A stretch of DNA of 64,000 nucleotides from Streptomyces sp. DH5 (GCF_020873915.1 NZ_JAHWGP010000006.1:186001-250000); one strand, 5' to 3'; counted from the stretch's first letter, positions 9,165 through 18,417 are shown. Numbers and translations are program-made. The notes: a model not told the origin generated them from the sequence alone.

Positions 9165-11621
9165 ATGGCGGATGGCGCGGCTGCTCAGGGGGCAAGGGCG
9201 ATGGACAGCGACGGTACCCAGGACGCGCGGGGCACGCATGCCGGCCCCGTGCCGCGCCCCGCCGGACCACCGGACGCACCGGCGGCGCCGCCCCGGCCGG
9301 GCGGCGCCCCGGGCCTGCCGCCCGTACCCGCGCAGGCCCCCCGGCCCGCGTCCGCGGTCGCCGCCTGGCTCGACACGGCGAGGCCGGCCGCCCGGCCCGG
9401 GATCTGGCGGTACGGCTACCGTCCGCCCAAGCCGGCCGCGCCGGAGCGGCTCGCGCCGGTGACGGTCGCCGGCATGCTGGTCCCGCTCGCCCTCGCGGCA
9501 CTCGTCTGGTCGCTCTGGCAGCGGGGCGTCACCTCGTACCAGATGGCCCCGCTGCGGGCCTTCACCCCGGACGACTGGTGGTGGGCCGGCACCGTCGTCT
9601 CGCCCAAGGTGTTCGCGGGCGAACCGGTGCCGTCCCCGGGGGCGGAGGCCCTCGTGGTCTACGAAGGCGTCTCCTTCGCCGTGCTGGCCGTCGCGGTGGC
9701 CGTCCTGGGCAGCTGGCGCGCCATCGTCCGCCACTACGTGGCCCGCCGGCCGCAGCCCGCGCGGGCCCTGGTCGCCGCCCTGCTCGCCCTGGTCGCCCTC
9801 GGCCTCGTCTTCCCCGACGCGTTCCCGCTGGCCGGATGGTCCCCGGTGCCGGTCGTCGACCCGCTGCTGTCCCTCACGGTGCTGATCACGGACGGCTACG
9901 ACCTGATGGCGTCGTCCTTCTTCACGAACACGCTGTACACCGTCGTCACGCTGCTCGTGGTGTGGCCGTTCGCGCGCCTCGGCGGCTGGCCGGCGTACGC
10001 GAGGCACCTGCTCGCCACCCGCCGGGGGAGCGCCGGCCCCGGCGCCGACGCGGCCGAACGCCCCCGCTCCCAGTGGCCGGAGCTGCGCGACGCGGGCCTC
10101 GGGGAGGCCGCGGACCGGCTCACCGCCGAGGTGGCCGGCGGCCGGATGAACGACGTCGACTGCACCCGCGTCGAGCGCGCCTTCGCCGCCGCACGCCGCG
10201 GCGGCACGCAGGCCGCCTTCCGCGACACCGTCCTGCGGCAGGCGGGCGCGGCCTGGACCCACCCCTCGGGCGCCCGTGACCTGCCACGCCGCAGCGCCCG
10301 CCACGACCTGCTCACCGAGCAGGTGCGGATCGGCAGCTGGGTGCCCGCCGACCGCGCCCCGGAGCCCTACCGCGGCGCCGGGGCGGCCCTCGGCCCGGAC
10401 GCCCTCGCCACCTCGCTGCTCGCCGTCGGACCCTCCGGGTCCGGCAAGACCCGCACCCTCGTCGAGCCGGTCACCGAGGCGCTCGCGCTGCAGGCGCTCA
10501 CCGGGCGCTGCGCCGTGGTCGCCGTCTCCGCCGCCGGGAGCCCGCTCGGCGCGGACGACTGCTTCGACGTGATCGTGCGGATCGGTGACCCGTCCTCCGT
10601 GCACGACCTCGATCCGTACGCCGAGTCCGACGACCCGGACGAGGCCGCCGCCGTGCTCGCCGAGGCGCTGGCGGGCGACCTCGACACGGCCGGCACACGG
10701 AGCGCCGCCACCGCGCTGGCCCAGCTGCTCGGCCCGTTCCGGGCGGTGCACGCCCGCTTCCCCACCCTGCCGGAGCTGCGCGGACTGCTGGAAGGGGACG
10801 AGGCGGCGCTGACCCGGCTGCGGGAGGCGCTCGCCGCGAGCGGCGACGACGTCATGCGGCGCGAACTCGACGCGCGAGTCCGGCAGACGGGAGCGCCGGA
10901 CGACACGGGGCGGACCCTCGCCGACCGGCTGGCCCTGCTCGACCGGCCGGTGTTCGCCGGCTTCTTCGGCGGGGGCGGCCCCGGCCGGCCGTTCTCCCTG
11001 CGCGCCGTCGCCCACCACCCCCTGCGGGTGCGGATCGACCTGCCCGAGCGCGGCCACGAGGAGGCCGGCCGGCTGATCACGCGGCTGGTCCTCGCCCAGT
11101 TCCACGCCGTCGTACGGGAGGGCCGGCGCGCCCACTTCGCCTTCCTGGTCCTGGACGACGCGACCGGCACCGTCACCGCCGAGTCGGTGCGCCGCATCCA
11201 GCGGCTGCGGTCGCAGAACGCGGGCGTGCTGCTCGCCCTGCGCACCGTCGCCGACGTCCCCGAGGCACTGCACGGCCCGCTCTACGGAGCCGTGGGCTGC
11301 CGCATGGCGTTCTCGGGGGTCACCACCTGGGACGGCAACCGGTTCGCGCAGACGTGGGGCACCGAGTGGGTGGAGACCACCGAGGTCGCCCAGCACACCG
11401 TCTTCGCCGACCAGCCGATGACCCGCGCCCTGCACGCGCTGCGCAAGCTGGTCACGGGCAAGGCGGTCACCACGGACGCGGTGACGGTACGGCAGGTCGA
11501 GCGGGAGCGGTGGTCCGCCTCCGAACTCGCCCACGCGGTGCCCGCGGGCCACGCGGTGCTCTCGTTGACGACCGTCGACGGCGAACACGCGCCCCCGCTC
11601 CTGGTGGACCTGCGGGGGTGA
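9165..11621 (+). CDS. Membrane-anchored P-loop ATPase of the VirD4/TraG type (orphan)
   Basis: 818 residues. A proline/alanine-rich start is followed by four hydrophobic segments between about residues 100 and 280 (LVPLALAALVWSLW, SFAVLAVAVAVLG, ALVAALLALVALGLVF, VVTLLVVWPF). The cytosolic part has Walker A VGPSGSGKT (about residues 424-432) and a Walker B-like hydrophobic strand ending in LVLDDA (about residues 661-666). The last 100 residues (RIQRLRSQNAGVLLALRTV, MAFSGVTTWDGNRFAQTWGTEWV) resemble the end of type IV coupling proteins, which sort targets and ignore unbound states. No relaxase or other conjugation gene is nearby. A later ATG at 9201 would remove 12 residues. Function is not known to me. 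Confidence 0.7.
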   Translation: MADGAAAQGARAMDSDGTQDARGTHAGPVPRPAGPPDAPAAPPRPGGAPGLPPVPAQAPRPASAVAAWLDTARPAARPGIWRYGYRPPKPAAPERLAPVTVAGMLVPLALAALVWSLWQRGVTSYQMAPLRAFTPDDWWWAGTVVSPKVFAGEPVPSPGAEALVVYEGVSFAVLAVAVAVLGSWRAIVRHYVARRPQPARALVAALLALVALGLVFPDAFPLAGWSPVPVVDPLLSLTVLITDGYDLMASSFFTNTLYTVVTLLVVWPFARLGGWPAYARHLLATRRGSAGPGADAAERPRSQWPELRDAGLGEAADRLTAEVAGGRMNDVDCTRVERAFAAARRGGTQAAFRDTVLRQAGAAWTHPSGARDLPRRSARHDLLTEQVRIGSWVPADRAPEPYRGAGAALGPDALATSLLAVGPSGSGKTRTLVEPVTEALALQALTGRCAVVAVSAAGSPLGADDCFDVIVRIGDPSSVHDLDPYAESDDPDEAAAVLAEALAGDLDTAGTRSAATALAQLLGPFRAVHARFPTLPELRGLLEGDEAALTRLREALAASGDDVMRRELDARVRQTGAPDDTGRTLADRLALLDRPVFAGFFGGGGPGRPFSLRAVAHHPLRVRIDLPERGHEEAGRLITRLVLAQFHAVVREGRRAHFAFLVLDDATGTVTAESVRRIQRLRSQNAGVLLALRTVADVPEALHGPLYGAVGCRMAFSGVTTWDGNRFAQTWGTEWVETTEVAQHTVFADQPMTRALHALRKLVTGKAVTTDAVTVRQVERERWSASELAHAVPAGHAVLSLTTVDGEHAPPLLVDLRG

Positions 11622-11743
11622 GCGGTCCGGGCAGCCGGCGACCGTACAGTGAGGCAGAATCGACACGGGCCGTTCATACGCGGCGGCCAAAAGATCACCG
11701 AGTCCTCACGCACCCGACGCTGACCCGAAGGCCCAAGGCTCCG

Positions 11744-13303
11744 ATGCCCCCGACGCTCGCCTCGCTCGTCCACCACTCCGCGCTGAAGCTGACCGTGCGC
11801 GCGGGGGAGGACCGCCTCGACGCGCCCGTCCGCTGGGCGCACGCCAGCGAACTCGCCGACCCCGTGCCGTACATGGAGGGCGGGGAACTGCTGCTCATCA
11901 CCGCGCTCAAGCTCGACGCGGAGGACCGGGAGGCGATGCGCCGCTATGTGAAGCGGCTGGTGGGGGCCGGTGTCGTCGGGCTCGGCTTCGCCGTCGGCGT
12001 CCACTACGAGGACATCCCCGACGCCCTCGTCGACGCGGCCCGCGCGGAGGGCCTGCCGCTGCTGGAGGTGCCGCGCCGCACCCCCTTCCTGGCGATCAGC
12101 AAGGCCGTGTCCGCCGCCATAGCCGCCGACCAGTACCGCGCGGTGACCGCCGGCTTCGCCGCCCAGCGGGAACTGACCCGGCGGACCCTGACCGACGGGC
12201 CCGAGGGTCTGCTGGCCGCGCTGGCGGGCCAGGTCGACGGCTGGGCCGCGCTGTACGACGCCTCCGGCGCCCTCGTCGCCACGGCACCGGAGTGGGCGGC
12301 CCGGCGGGCCGCGCGGCTCACCGCGGACGTGACCCGGTTGCGGGAGCGACCCGCGCCCGCCTCCTCCGTCGTGGCCGGCCCCGACCACGACGACCGGGTC
12401 GAACTGCACTCCCTCGGCACCGGACGCCGCCCCCGCGCCGCGCTCGCCGTCGGCACGGCGGCCGCCCTCGGCACCGCCGAACGGTACGCCGTCCACTCCG
12501 CCGTCGCCCTGCTCACCCTCACCACGGAACGCTCCCGCTCCCTGCACGCGGCCGAACAGCGCCTCGGCGCCGCCGTGCTGCGCATGCTGCTCGCCGGAGA
12601 GCCGGACCACGCCCGCGCGGTGGCCGGGGACCTGTTCGGCACCCTCCTCGACGCCCCCTTCCGGATCGTCGTCGCCGTCGGCGGTGAGGCGGGCGGTGAC
12701 GGTCCCGGGGCCCTCGCCGAGACCGCGGAGTCCGCCGCCGCCCGCTCCGGCGAGGCGGTCCTGGTCGTGCCGGAAGGGGAGAGGCTGGTCGTCCTGGCCG
12801 CGGACGGCGGCGCCGCGGTGGCCGCCGTCCGCGCACACGCCGCCGCGCGGGAGACCGCCCGCAAGGCCGACGACGACCTGGTGATCGGACTGTCCGCCCC
12901 GGCCGGGCCGATCGCCGCGTCCGCCGCCTACAAGCAGGCCGAACAGGCGCTCTCGGTGGCCAGGCGGCGCGGCAGGGTGCTGGTGGAGCACGAGCACATG
13001 GCGGCCGGGTCCGTCCTGCCGCTGCTCGCCGACGACGCGGTCCGGGCCTTCGCCGACGGGCTGCTGCGCGCCCTGCGCGAACACGACGCGACCGGCCGCG
13101 GCGACCTCGTCGCCTCCCTGCGCGCCTGGCTCTCCCGGCACGGCCAGTGGGACGCCGCCGCCGCCGACCTCGGCGTCCACCGCCACACCCTGCGCTACCG
13201 GATGCGCCGCGTCGAGGAGATCCTCGGCCGCTCCCTCGACGACCCGGACGTCCGCATGGAGCTGTGGCTGGCGTTGAAGACGACGTCGCTCGAGACCGGT
13301 TGA
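11744..13303 (+). CDS. PucR-family transcriptional regulator
   Basis: 519 residues. The N-terminal 120 residues match the PucR sensor domain (LASLVHHSALKLTVRAGEDRLDAPVRWAHASEL.., then EGGELLLITALKL). A GAF-like middle region follows. The C-terminal 60 residues form the PucR helix-turn-helix (DLGVHRHTLRYRMRRVEEILG, ending in LWLALK). This family governs purine, GABA and amine catabolism. Placement between gabT and an aldehyde dehydrogenase suggests it controls the GABA/putrescine genes. ATG 11744 is chosen because it begins exactly at the conserved domain; the open frame continues upstream but overlaps the preceding gene. Confidence 0.88.
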   Translation: MPPTLASLVHHSALKLTVRAGEDRLDAPVRWAHASELADPVPYMEGGELLLITALKLDAEDREAMRRYVKRLVGAGVVGLGFAVGVHYEDIPDALVDAARAEGLPLLEVPRRTPFLAISKAVSAAIAADQYRAVTAGFAAQRELTRRTLTDGPEGLLAALAGQVDGWAALYDASGALVATAPEWAARRAARLTADVTRLRERPAPASSVVAGPDHDDRVELHSLGTGRRPRAALAVGTAAALGTAERYAVHSAVALLTLTTERSRSLHAAEQRLGAAVLRMLLAGEPDHARAVAGDLFGTLLDAPFRIVVAVGGEAGGDGPGALAETAESAAARSGEAVLVVPEGERLVVLAADGGAAVAAVRAHAAARETARKADDDLVIGLSAPAGPIAASAAYKQAEQALSVARRRGRVLVEHEHMAAGSVLPLLADDAVRAFADGLLRALREHDATGRGDLVASLRAWLSRHGQWDAAAADLGVHRHTLRYRMRRVEEILGRSLDDPDVRMELWLALKTTSLETG

Positions 13304-13326
13304 GCGGCGGCCGGCCGGCCCCCGTC

Positions 13327-13386
13327 CGCGCGGACGGCGAACGCCGTCAACGCTGCCGCGCGGACGGCGAACCTTGTCAACGCTGC
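13327..13386 (+). repeat. Two tandem copies of a 30-bp unit downstream of pucR
   Basis: The units 13327-13356 and 13357-13386 differ at only three positions (13343-13345 against 13373-13375). Each contains GACGGCGAAC and ends GTCAACGCTGC. A perfect 16-bp palindrome CCGTCCGCGCGGACGG (13322-13337) overlaps the first unit and could act as part of the pucR terminator. The 551-bp gap 13304-13854 otherwise holds no convincing gene. The only frame reaching across it has no ribosome site and is the upstream extension of the aldehyde dehydrogenase frame. Confidence 0.7.
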
Positions 13387-13854
13387 CGCCGCGCACCGGC
13401 CGGCCGGCCGGCGGGCGGGCGGGGTGGCCGAGCGGCGCGGCACAGGTGACGGGCGACGCGGGGTGCCGTGGCCGACCCCGGCAGCGGGCGCGCCATCGGG
13501 GGAGGTCGTGCGGGGTGTTCACCGTGAGGTTTCCCGGCGGCAGTGCGACGGCCACCGCTGCCGCACCGGCCGGCCCACGGGCGACGGTGGTGGGCGTGGT
13601 GCGGCGGGCCCGGGCGACGCGGCGGGCCGTGGTTCGACGGTCGTGTCCCGCCGGGCGGTCGCGTGGTGGCCGTCCGAGCCGCGGGGCCGTTGCGACGCGG
13701 TGGTGTCCCGTGGTGCCGTTCCGCGCTTTGTGCCGATGCGGCGCACTGGAGGACCGTATCCGTACGTGCCGGACAAGCGCCCGTCCGCCGGGGCGCCCCT
13801 ACCGTGGACCCAGAAATCCAGTACACCCCCTACGCGGAAGGGCCGGGACTCCAC

Positions 13855-15300
13855 ATGACTTCCACCCACGCCTTCTGGCTCGCCGGCCGCCGGGCCACCG
13901 GTGAGGCCGCCTTCGACGTCACCTCCCCCTGGGACGGCCGGGTCGTCGGCAGCGTGAGCGTGCCGACCGACGCCCAGGTCGAGGAGGCCGTGGCCGCCGC
14001 GTACGCGGTACGGGAGGAGTTCGCCGCCACCCCCGCCCACGTCCGTGCCGCCGCCCTGGACCACGTCAGCCGGCGTCTCGCGGAGCGCACCGAGGAGATC
14101 GCCCGGCTGATCTCCGCCGAGAACGGCAAGCCGATGAAGTGGGCGCGCGGCGAGGTCGGCCGCGCGGTCTCCGTGTTCCGCTTCGCGTCCGAGGAGGCCC
14201 GCCGCTTCAACGGCGGTGAGGCGCAGCGGCTGGACACCGACGCCGGCGGCCAGGGGCGGCTCGCGCTCACCCGCCGCTTCCCCAAGGGCGTCGTCCTCGG
14301 CATCGCGCCGTTCAACTTCCCGCTGAACCTGTGCGCCCACAAGATCGCCCCGGCCATCGCGGCCGGTGCCCCGATCGTGCTGAAGCCGGCGCCCGCCACG
14401 CCCCTGTCCGGGCTGGTCCTCGGTGAGCTGCTCGCCGAGACCGAACTGCCCGCCGGCGCCTGGAGCATCCTCCCGGTGCCCAACGACCGCATGCCCGCCC
14501 TCGTCCAGGACGAGCGGCTGCCGGTGATCTCCTTCACCGGCTCCGAGAAGGTCGGCTACGCCATCATGGACTCGGTGCCGCGCAAGCACTGCACCCTGGA
14601 GCTCGGCGGCAACGGTGCGGCGGTCGTCCTCGCCGACTTCGGGTGCGACGAGGACCTGGACCGGGCCGCGCAGCGCATCGCGACCTTCTCCAACTACCAG
14701 GGCGGCCAGTCCTGCATCTCCGTGCAGCGGGTGATCGCCGACGCCTCCGTGTACGACCGGCTGCTGCCGCGCATCGTCGCCGCCGTCGAGGCGCAGGTCA
14801 CCGGTGACCCGGACGACGACGCCACCGACGTCGGCCCGCTGGTCAGCGAGGAGGCCGCGCAGCGCGTCGAGGCGTGGGTGCGGGAGGCCGTCGAGGCGGG
14901 TGCCACCCTTCACACCGGCGGCAAGCGCGACGGCGCCTCGTACGCCCCGACCGTGCTCACCGACGTGCCGGCCGATGTGACGCTCTCCTGCGAGGAGGTC
15001 TTCGGCCCGGTGCTGACCGTGCAGAAGGTGGACGGCGAGGCCGCCGCCTTCGCCGCCGTCAACGACTCCAAGTACGGCCTCCAGGCGGGCGTGTTCACCC
15101 ACGACCTGCAGACCGCCTTCCGGGCGCACCGCGCCCTGGAGGTCGGCGGTGTGGTCGTCGGCGACGTGCCCTCCTACCGCGCCGACCAGATGCCGTACGG
15201 CGGTGCCAAGCAGTCCGGGGTGGGCCGTGAGGGCGTCCGGTTCGCGATGGAGGACTACACCTACGAGCGGGTGATGGTCCTCACCGGTCTCGACCTCTAG
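13855..15300 (+). CDS. NAD(P)-dependent aldehyde dehydrogenase
   Basis: 481 residues, full length for the ALDH superfamily. Key residues are visible: NFPLN in the cofactor cleft (IAPFNFPLNLCAHK), KPAPATP, the general base Glu in LELGGNGAAV, the catalytic Cys in GGQSCISVQR and EEVFGPVLTV. Succinic semialdehyde is a plausible substrate given gabT and PucR nearby, but several features (NFPLNLCAHKIAPAIAAG) are shared with lactaldehyde and phosphonoacetaldehyde-type enzymes, so the substrate is inferred from context only. The start ATG 13855 fits the family N-terminus. The gene converges on the GH3 gene with a strong shared terminator. Confidence 0.88.
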   Translation: MTSTHAFWLAGRRATGEAAFDVTSPWDGRVVGSVSVPTDAQVEEAVAAAYAVREEFAATPAHVRAAALDHVSRRLAERTEEIARLISAENGKPMKWARGEVGRAVSVFRFASEEARRFNGGEAQRLDTDAGGQGRLALTRRFPKGVVLGIAPFNFPLNLCAHKIAPAIAAGAPIVLKPAPATPLSGLVLGELLAETELPAGAWSILPVPNDRMPALVQDERLPVISFTGSEKVGYAIMDSVPRKHCTLELGGNGAAVVLADFGCDEDLDRAAQRIATFSNYQGGQSCISVQRVIADASVYDRLLPRIVAAVEAQVTGDPDDDATDVGPLVSEEAAQRVEAWVREAVEAGATLHTGGKRDGASYAPTVLTDVPADVTLSCEEVFGPVLTVQKVDGEAAAFAAVNDSKYGLQAGVFTHDLQTAFRAHRALEVGGVVVGDVPSYRADQMPYGGAKQSGVGREGVRFAMEDYTYERVMVLTGLDL

Positions 15301-15321
15301 GCGAGACGTCCCGCCCGTACG

Positions 15322-15373
15322 GGAAGGGGCCCGGCACCGACAGCGTCGAAACTGTCGGTGCCGGGCCCCTTCC
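15322..15373 (+). terminator. Bidirectional terminator between aldehyde dehydrogenase and GH3 genes
   Basis: A perfect 22-bp stem (15322-15343 with 15352-15373) with an 8-nt loop. It lies between two convergent stop codons and would terminate transcription from both sides. Confidence 0.9.
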
Positions 15374-15397
15374 GTCGTGCCGGCCGCCTCCGGACCC

Positions 15398-18238
15398 TCA
15401 GCCGGAGAAGCCGGCCCGCGCGAGCCGCAGCGGGCCGCGCAGCCGCAGGCGCACGTCGTGCACACCGTCGACGGCGGCGCACGACGCACGGAGCGTGGTG
15501 TAGTCGTACGGCCCCGTCGTGGGCGCCTTCGTCGACAGCGAGGCGAGCACCGGGCCGTCCGCGAGCGCGAACTCGACCGTGCCCTCGCCGGACACCTCCA
15601 CCGTCACCTGTGTCACGCCGGTGCCGAAGTCACAGCGCCAAAAGAGCAGTTCGCCGTCCTCGCCGGTCACGGAGGTGACCGAGTCGCCGGCCGTCCTCGT
15701 CCGGTCGACGATCACCGTGCCGCTCTGCTCGTCGAAGTCGGCCGCCTCCAGGCCGTGTTCGACGACGGGACGCGGGGCGCCCGGCTCGCCCTCCAGGGTG
15801 AGGGTGGTGCGCACGCGGACGTCCTCGCTGGAGGCCCCGGCCAGCAGCTCGTACGCCCCCGGCTCCACCCGCCACCGGCCGGCCGCCACGTCCCGGAACG
15901 CGAAGGCGGACAGCGGCAGCACGAAGGACAGTCCGGCCGTCTCCCCGGGCGCCAGCGTCACCCTCCGGTGGGCCAGCAACTCGCGCCGCGGGCGGGGCAC
16001 CGACGGGTCGACGGCCCGGACGTACAGCTGCGCCACCTCGTCGGCGGTGACGTCACCGGTGTTGGTGACGTGGAACCCGGCCCGTACCGTCCCGTCCACG
16101 ACCCGGGCGGTCAGCTCCCCGTAGGAGAAGGACGCGTAGGACAGGCCGTGTCCGAACGGGAACAGCGGTGTGCCCTCGAAGTACAGGTAGGTCTGCCGGG
16201 AACCGATCACGTCGTAGTCGAGGAGGTCCGGCAGGTCGGCGTCGTCGGCGTACCAGGTCTGCGGCAGCCGGCCGGCGGGGGAGACGTCGCCGGCGAGCAC
16301 CCGGGCCAGGGCGGTGCCCGCCGCCTGGCCGCCGTGCGCGGTCCACAGGACGGCCGGGAGGTCCGCCGGATCCACCGCGTACGGGTAGGCGGCGACCAGT
16401 GCCAGCACCGTGTTCGGGTTGGCGGCGCGGGCCGCGCCCAGCAGCGCCTCCTGCTGGGCGGGCAGGCGCAGCGTCGTGCGGTCCTCCGTCTCGCGCCCGT
16501 TGATGTGCGGGTCGTTGCCCGCGACGACCAGGACCACGTCGGCGCCGGCCGCGGCACGTGCCACCGCGTCCTGCCCGCGTTCGACGACGACCAGTTCGAA
16601 GACCTCGGGTTCCTCCTCGGCAACCTTCACGCCGTCGGCGGCGACCTGCACATGGCGCCCCGTTCCCACGTGCCTGAGGAGGTGACCGTCCCCGTGCGGT
16701 TCCAGCCGGAACGTCTCCTGCACGACCCAGCCGCCCGGCTGGTCGGCGGAGGCGCGGACGTATCCGTCCTCGGCGACCGAGAGGTAGCGGCCGTCGGGTG
16801 CCCGCAGGGTGAGCACGCCCCCGCCCCAGTCGACCAGGGCCAGTTCGGTGCCCGCCTCGTCCGCGGTGAGCGGCGGCAGGTCGGTACGGCCGGCGAGCAG
16901 CGCCGGGTCGAGGGCTCCCTCGGTGCCGCGCGCCTCCTCGGGGGCACCGGGGGCCGGCGGCACGTGCAGGAAGGCGCCGGTGGACGTCTTCAGCAGGACC
17001 CGGTCCACACCCTCGGCGAACTCCACGCGGTCCGCGCCGAACCGCTCGTACAGGCCCTCCAGCGGAGTGGAGCGGTGGATGAGGCTGCCGCTGTACCAGT
17101 CGAGCTTGCACTCGTCCGCGAGCACCCCGACGACGGCGACGCGGGTGTCCGGGCCGAGCGGCAGGAGGCCGTCGTTCTTCAGCAGGACGACCGCCTGCTC
17201 GGCGGCCTCCAGGGCGAGCGCCCGGTGTTCCGGGGTGTCGAAGGCCTGCTCCCCGGCGTAGGGGTCCGCGCCCGGGTCGAACTCGCCCAGCCGGAACCGC
17301 ACCGAGAGCTGCCTGCGGACGGCCGCGTCGATGTCGGCCTCCGTCAGCAGGCCCCGCTCCAGCGCGCCCTTCACACGTCCGATGATCTTCGAGCTGTCGG
17401 TGCCGTGGTCGGTGAAGCTGTCGACCCCGGCCCGCAGGGCAGCCGCGGTGGCTTCCTCGTGGGTGTCGAAGTAGTGCTCGGAGTCGACCAGGTTGGACGG
17501 TGCGCCCGCGTCCGAGCAGACCAGCAGCTCCTCCTCGGTCCAGGAGCGCAACTGCTCCCCCAGGTACGGCGAGACGTGGTTCGGGCGGCCGTTGACCAGG
17601 TTGTACGCCGGCATCACCCCGGCCACCGAGCCCGCCTCGACCGCCTCCCGGAAGGCGCGCAGGTCGTACTCGTGCAGGACGCGGGGGCGCACGGAGCTGG
17701 ACGCGGTGTCGCGGTCCGTCTCGTTGTTGTGCGCCAGCCAGTGCTTGAGCACCGGCGCCGTGCGCCAGTACACCGGGTGGTCGCCGCGCAGCCCGTGGGT
17801 GTAGGCGGTGGCGATCGCGGAGGTGAGCTTCGGGTCCTCCGAGTAGCCCTCCTCGTTGCGGCCCCACAGGGGGTGGCGCAGCAGGTTGACGGTGGGGGCC
17901 CAGACGTTGAGGCCGACGCGCTCGTCCCGGGCGCGCATGGCGCGCGCTTCCCGGGAGACGGCCTCGCCCACCCGGCGCACCAGTTCCTCGTTCCAGGTCG
18001 CGCCCAGACCCACGGCCTGCGGGAACACCGTCGCCGGCCCCATCCAGGCGACCCCGTGCAGTGCCTCCTGGCCGGTGCGGAAGGCGGCGATGCCCAGGCG
18101 CTCGACGGCCGGTGCGAACTGGTGCAGGAGTCGGGTCTTCTCGTCGAGGGTCAACCGCGACAGAAGGTCGTCGATGCGCTTCGCGAACGGCAGTCCCGTA
18201 TCGCGGAAAGGCGGCGTGGGCGGCGGTGGTGCGGTCAC
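15398..18238 (-). CDS. GH3 beta-glucosidase/beta-xylosidase with an inserted beta-trefoil-like segment
   Basis: 946 residues from GTG 18238, preceded at 8 nt by GAGGGG. No signal peptide, so cytoplasmic. The N-terminal TIM barrel has GVAWMGPATVFPQAVGLGATW, EGYSEDPKL, LKHWLAHNNET and the nucleophile aspartate in LVCSDAGAPSNL (about residue 242; most relatives have SDW or SDY there). The C-terminal sandwich domain has ERGQDAVARAAAGADVVLVV, LPAVLWTAHGGQAAGTALA and FPFGHGLSYASF, then a fibronectin-III-like end. Between them (about residues 405-550) is an extra segment with fascin-like YLSVAEDGYVRA and HLLRHVGTGRHVQVAADG strands. It would remove terminal glucose (or xylose) from imported oligosaccharides. 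An upstream ATG at 18295 is rejected because its codons cross the operator. Confidence 0.88.
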   Translation of the reverse strand: MTAPPPPTPPFRDTGLPFAKRIDDLLSRLTLDEKTRLLHQFAPAVERLGIAAFRTGQEALHGVAWMGPATVFPQAVGLGATWNEELVRRVGEAVSREARAMRARDERVGLNVWAPTVNLLRHPLWGRNEEGYSEDPKLTSAIATAYTHGLRGDHPVYWRTAPVLKHWLAHNNETDRDTASSSVRPRVLHEYDLRAFREAVEAGSVAGVMPAYNLVNGRPNHVSPYLGEQLRSWTEEELLVCSDAGAPSNLVDSEHYFDTHEEATAAALRAGVDSFTDHGTDSSKIIGRVKGALERGLLTEADIDAAVRRQLSVRFRLGEFDPGADPYAGEQAFDTPEHRALALEAAEQAVVLLKNDGLLPLGPDTRVAVVGVLADECKLDWYSGSLIHRSTPLEGLYERFGADRVEFAEGVDRVLLKTSTGAFLHVPPAPGAPEEARGTEGALDPALLAGRTDLPPLTADEAGTELALVDWGGGVLTLRAPDGRYLSVAEDGYVRASADQPGGWVVQETFRLEPHGDGHLLRHVGTGRHVQVAADGVKVAEEEPEVFELVVVERGQDAVARAAAGADVVLVVAGNDPHINGRETEDRTTLRLPAQQEALLGAARAANPNTVLALVAAYPYAVDPADLPAVLWTAHGGQAAGTALARVLAGDVSPAGRLPQTWYADDADLPDLLDYDVIGSRQTYLYFEGTPLFPFGHGLSYASFSYGELTARVVDGTVRAGFHVTNTGDVTADEVAQLYVRAVDPSVPRPRRELLAHRRVTLAPGETAGLSFVLPLSAFAFRDVAAGRWRVEPGAYELLAGASSEDVRVRTTLTLEGEPGAPRPVVEHGLEAADFDEQSGTVIVDRTRTAGDSVTSVTGEDGELLFWRCDFGTGVTQVTVEVSGEGTVEFALADGPVLASLSTKAPTTGPYDYTTLRASCAAVDGVHDVRLRLRGPLRLARAGFSG

Positions 18239-18274
18239 GTGGAGTTCCCCTCGGGGTGGAGCGACGAGGCGCTT

Positions 18275-18288
18275 TCGAAGCGCTTCGA
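18275..18288. promoter_or_regulatory. Operator palindrome at the GH3 promoter
   Basis: Perfect palindrome TCGAAGCGCTTCGA, 37 nt upstream of the GH3 start. It sits immediately downstream of the predicted -10 box and covers the probable transcription start. The form is that of LacI-family sites with a central CG step (compare the CebR operator TGGGAGCGCTCCCA). The presumed binder is the LacI protein encoded at 30580-31593. Confidence 0.85.
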
Positions 18289-18317
18289 TGCTCATTCGAG
18301 GCGGGGGTGGGTGTCAA
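18288..18317 (-). promoter_or_regulatory. Predicted promoter of the GH3 gene
   Basis: On the minus strand TTGACA (18317-18312, exact consensus -35) is followed after 18 bp by GAGCAT (18293-18288, matching the conserved second A and sixth T of TANNNT). The operator begins at the last base of the -10 box, so a bound repressor would block initiation. Confidence 0.6.
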
Positions 18318-18417
18318 GTGATCCCGGGCCGCCGGATCGGGCGCTTCTCCGGCGGTCCTCCTCTCTCACACGTACGTCGCGATCACGTATACATCCGAGG
18401 AATCTTGGATGTGACCC

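Noticed and set aside
8988-11690. 900-codon minus-strand frame opposite the VirD4-like ATPase gene
   Set aside because: Composition is that of a codon shadow, no domain is recognisable, and the plus-strand gene has clear P-loop and membrane features.
18239-18295. GH3 start at ATG 18295
   Set aside because: The first codons would run through the operator and predicted transcription start. GTG 18238 has a good GAGGGG site.
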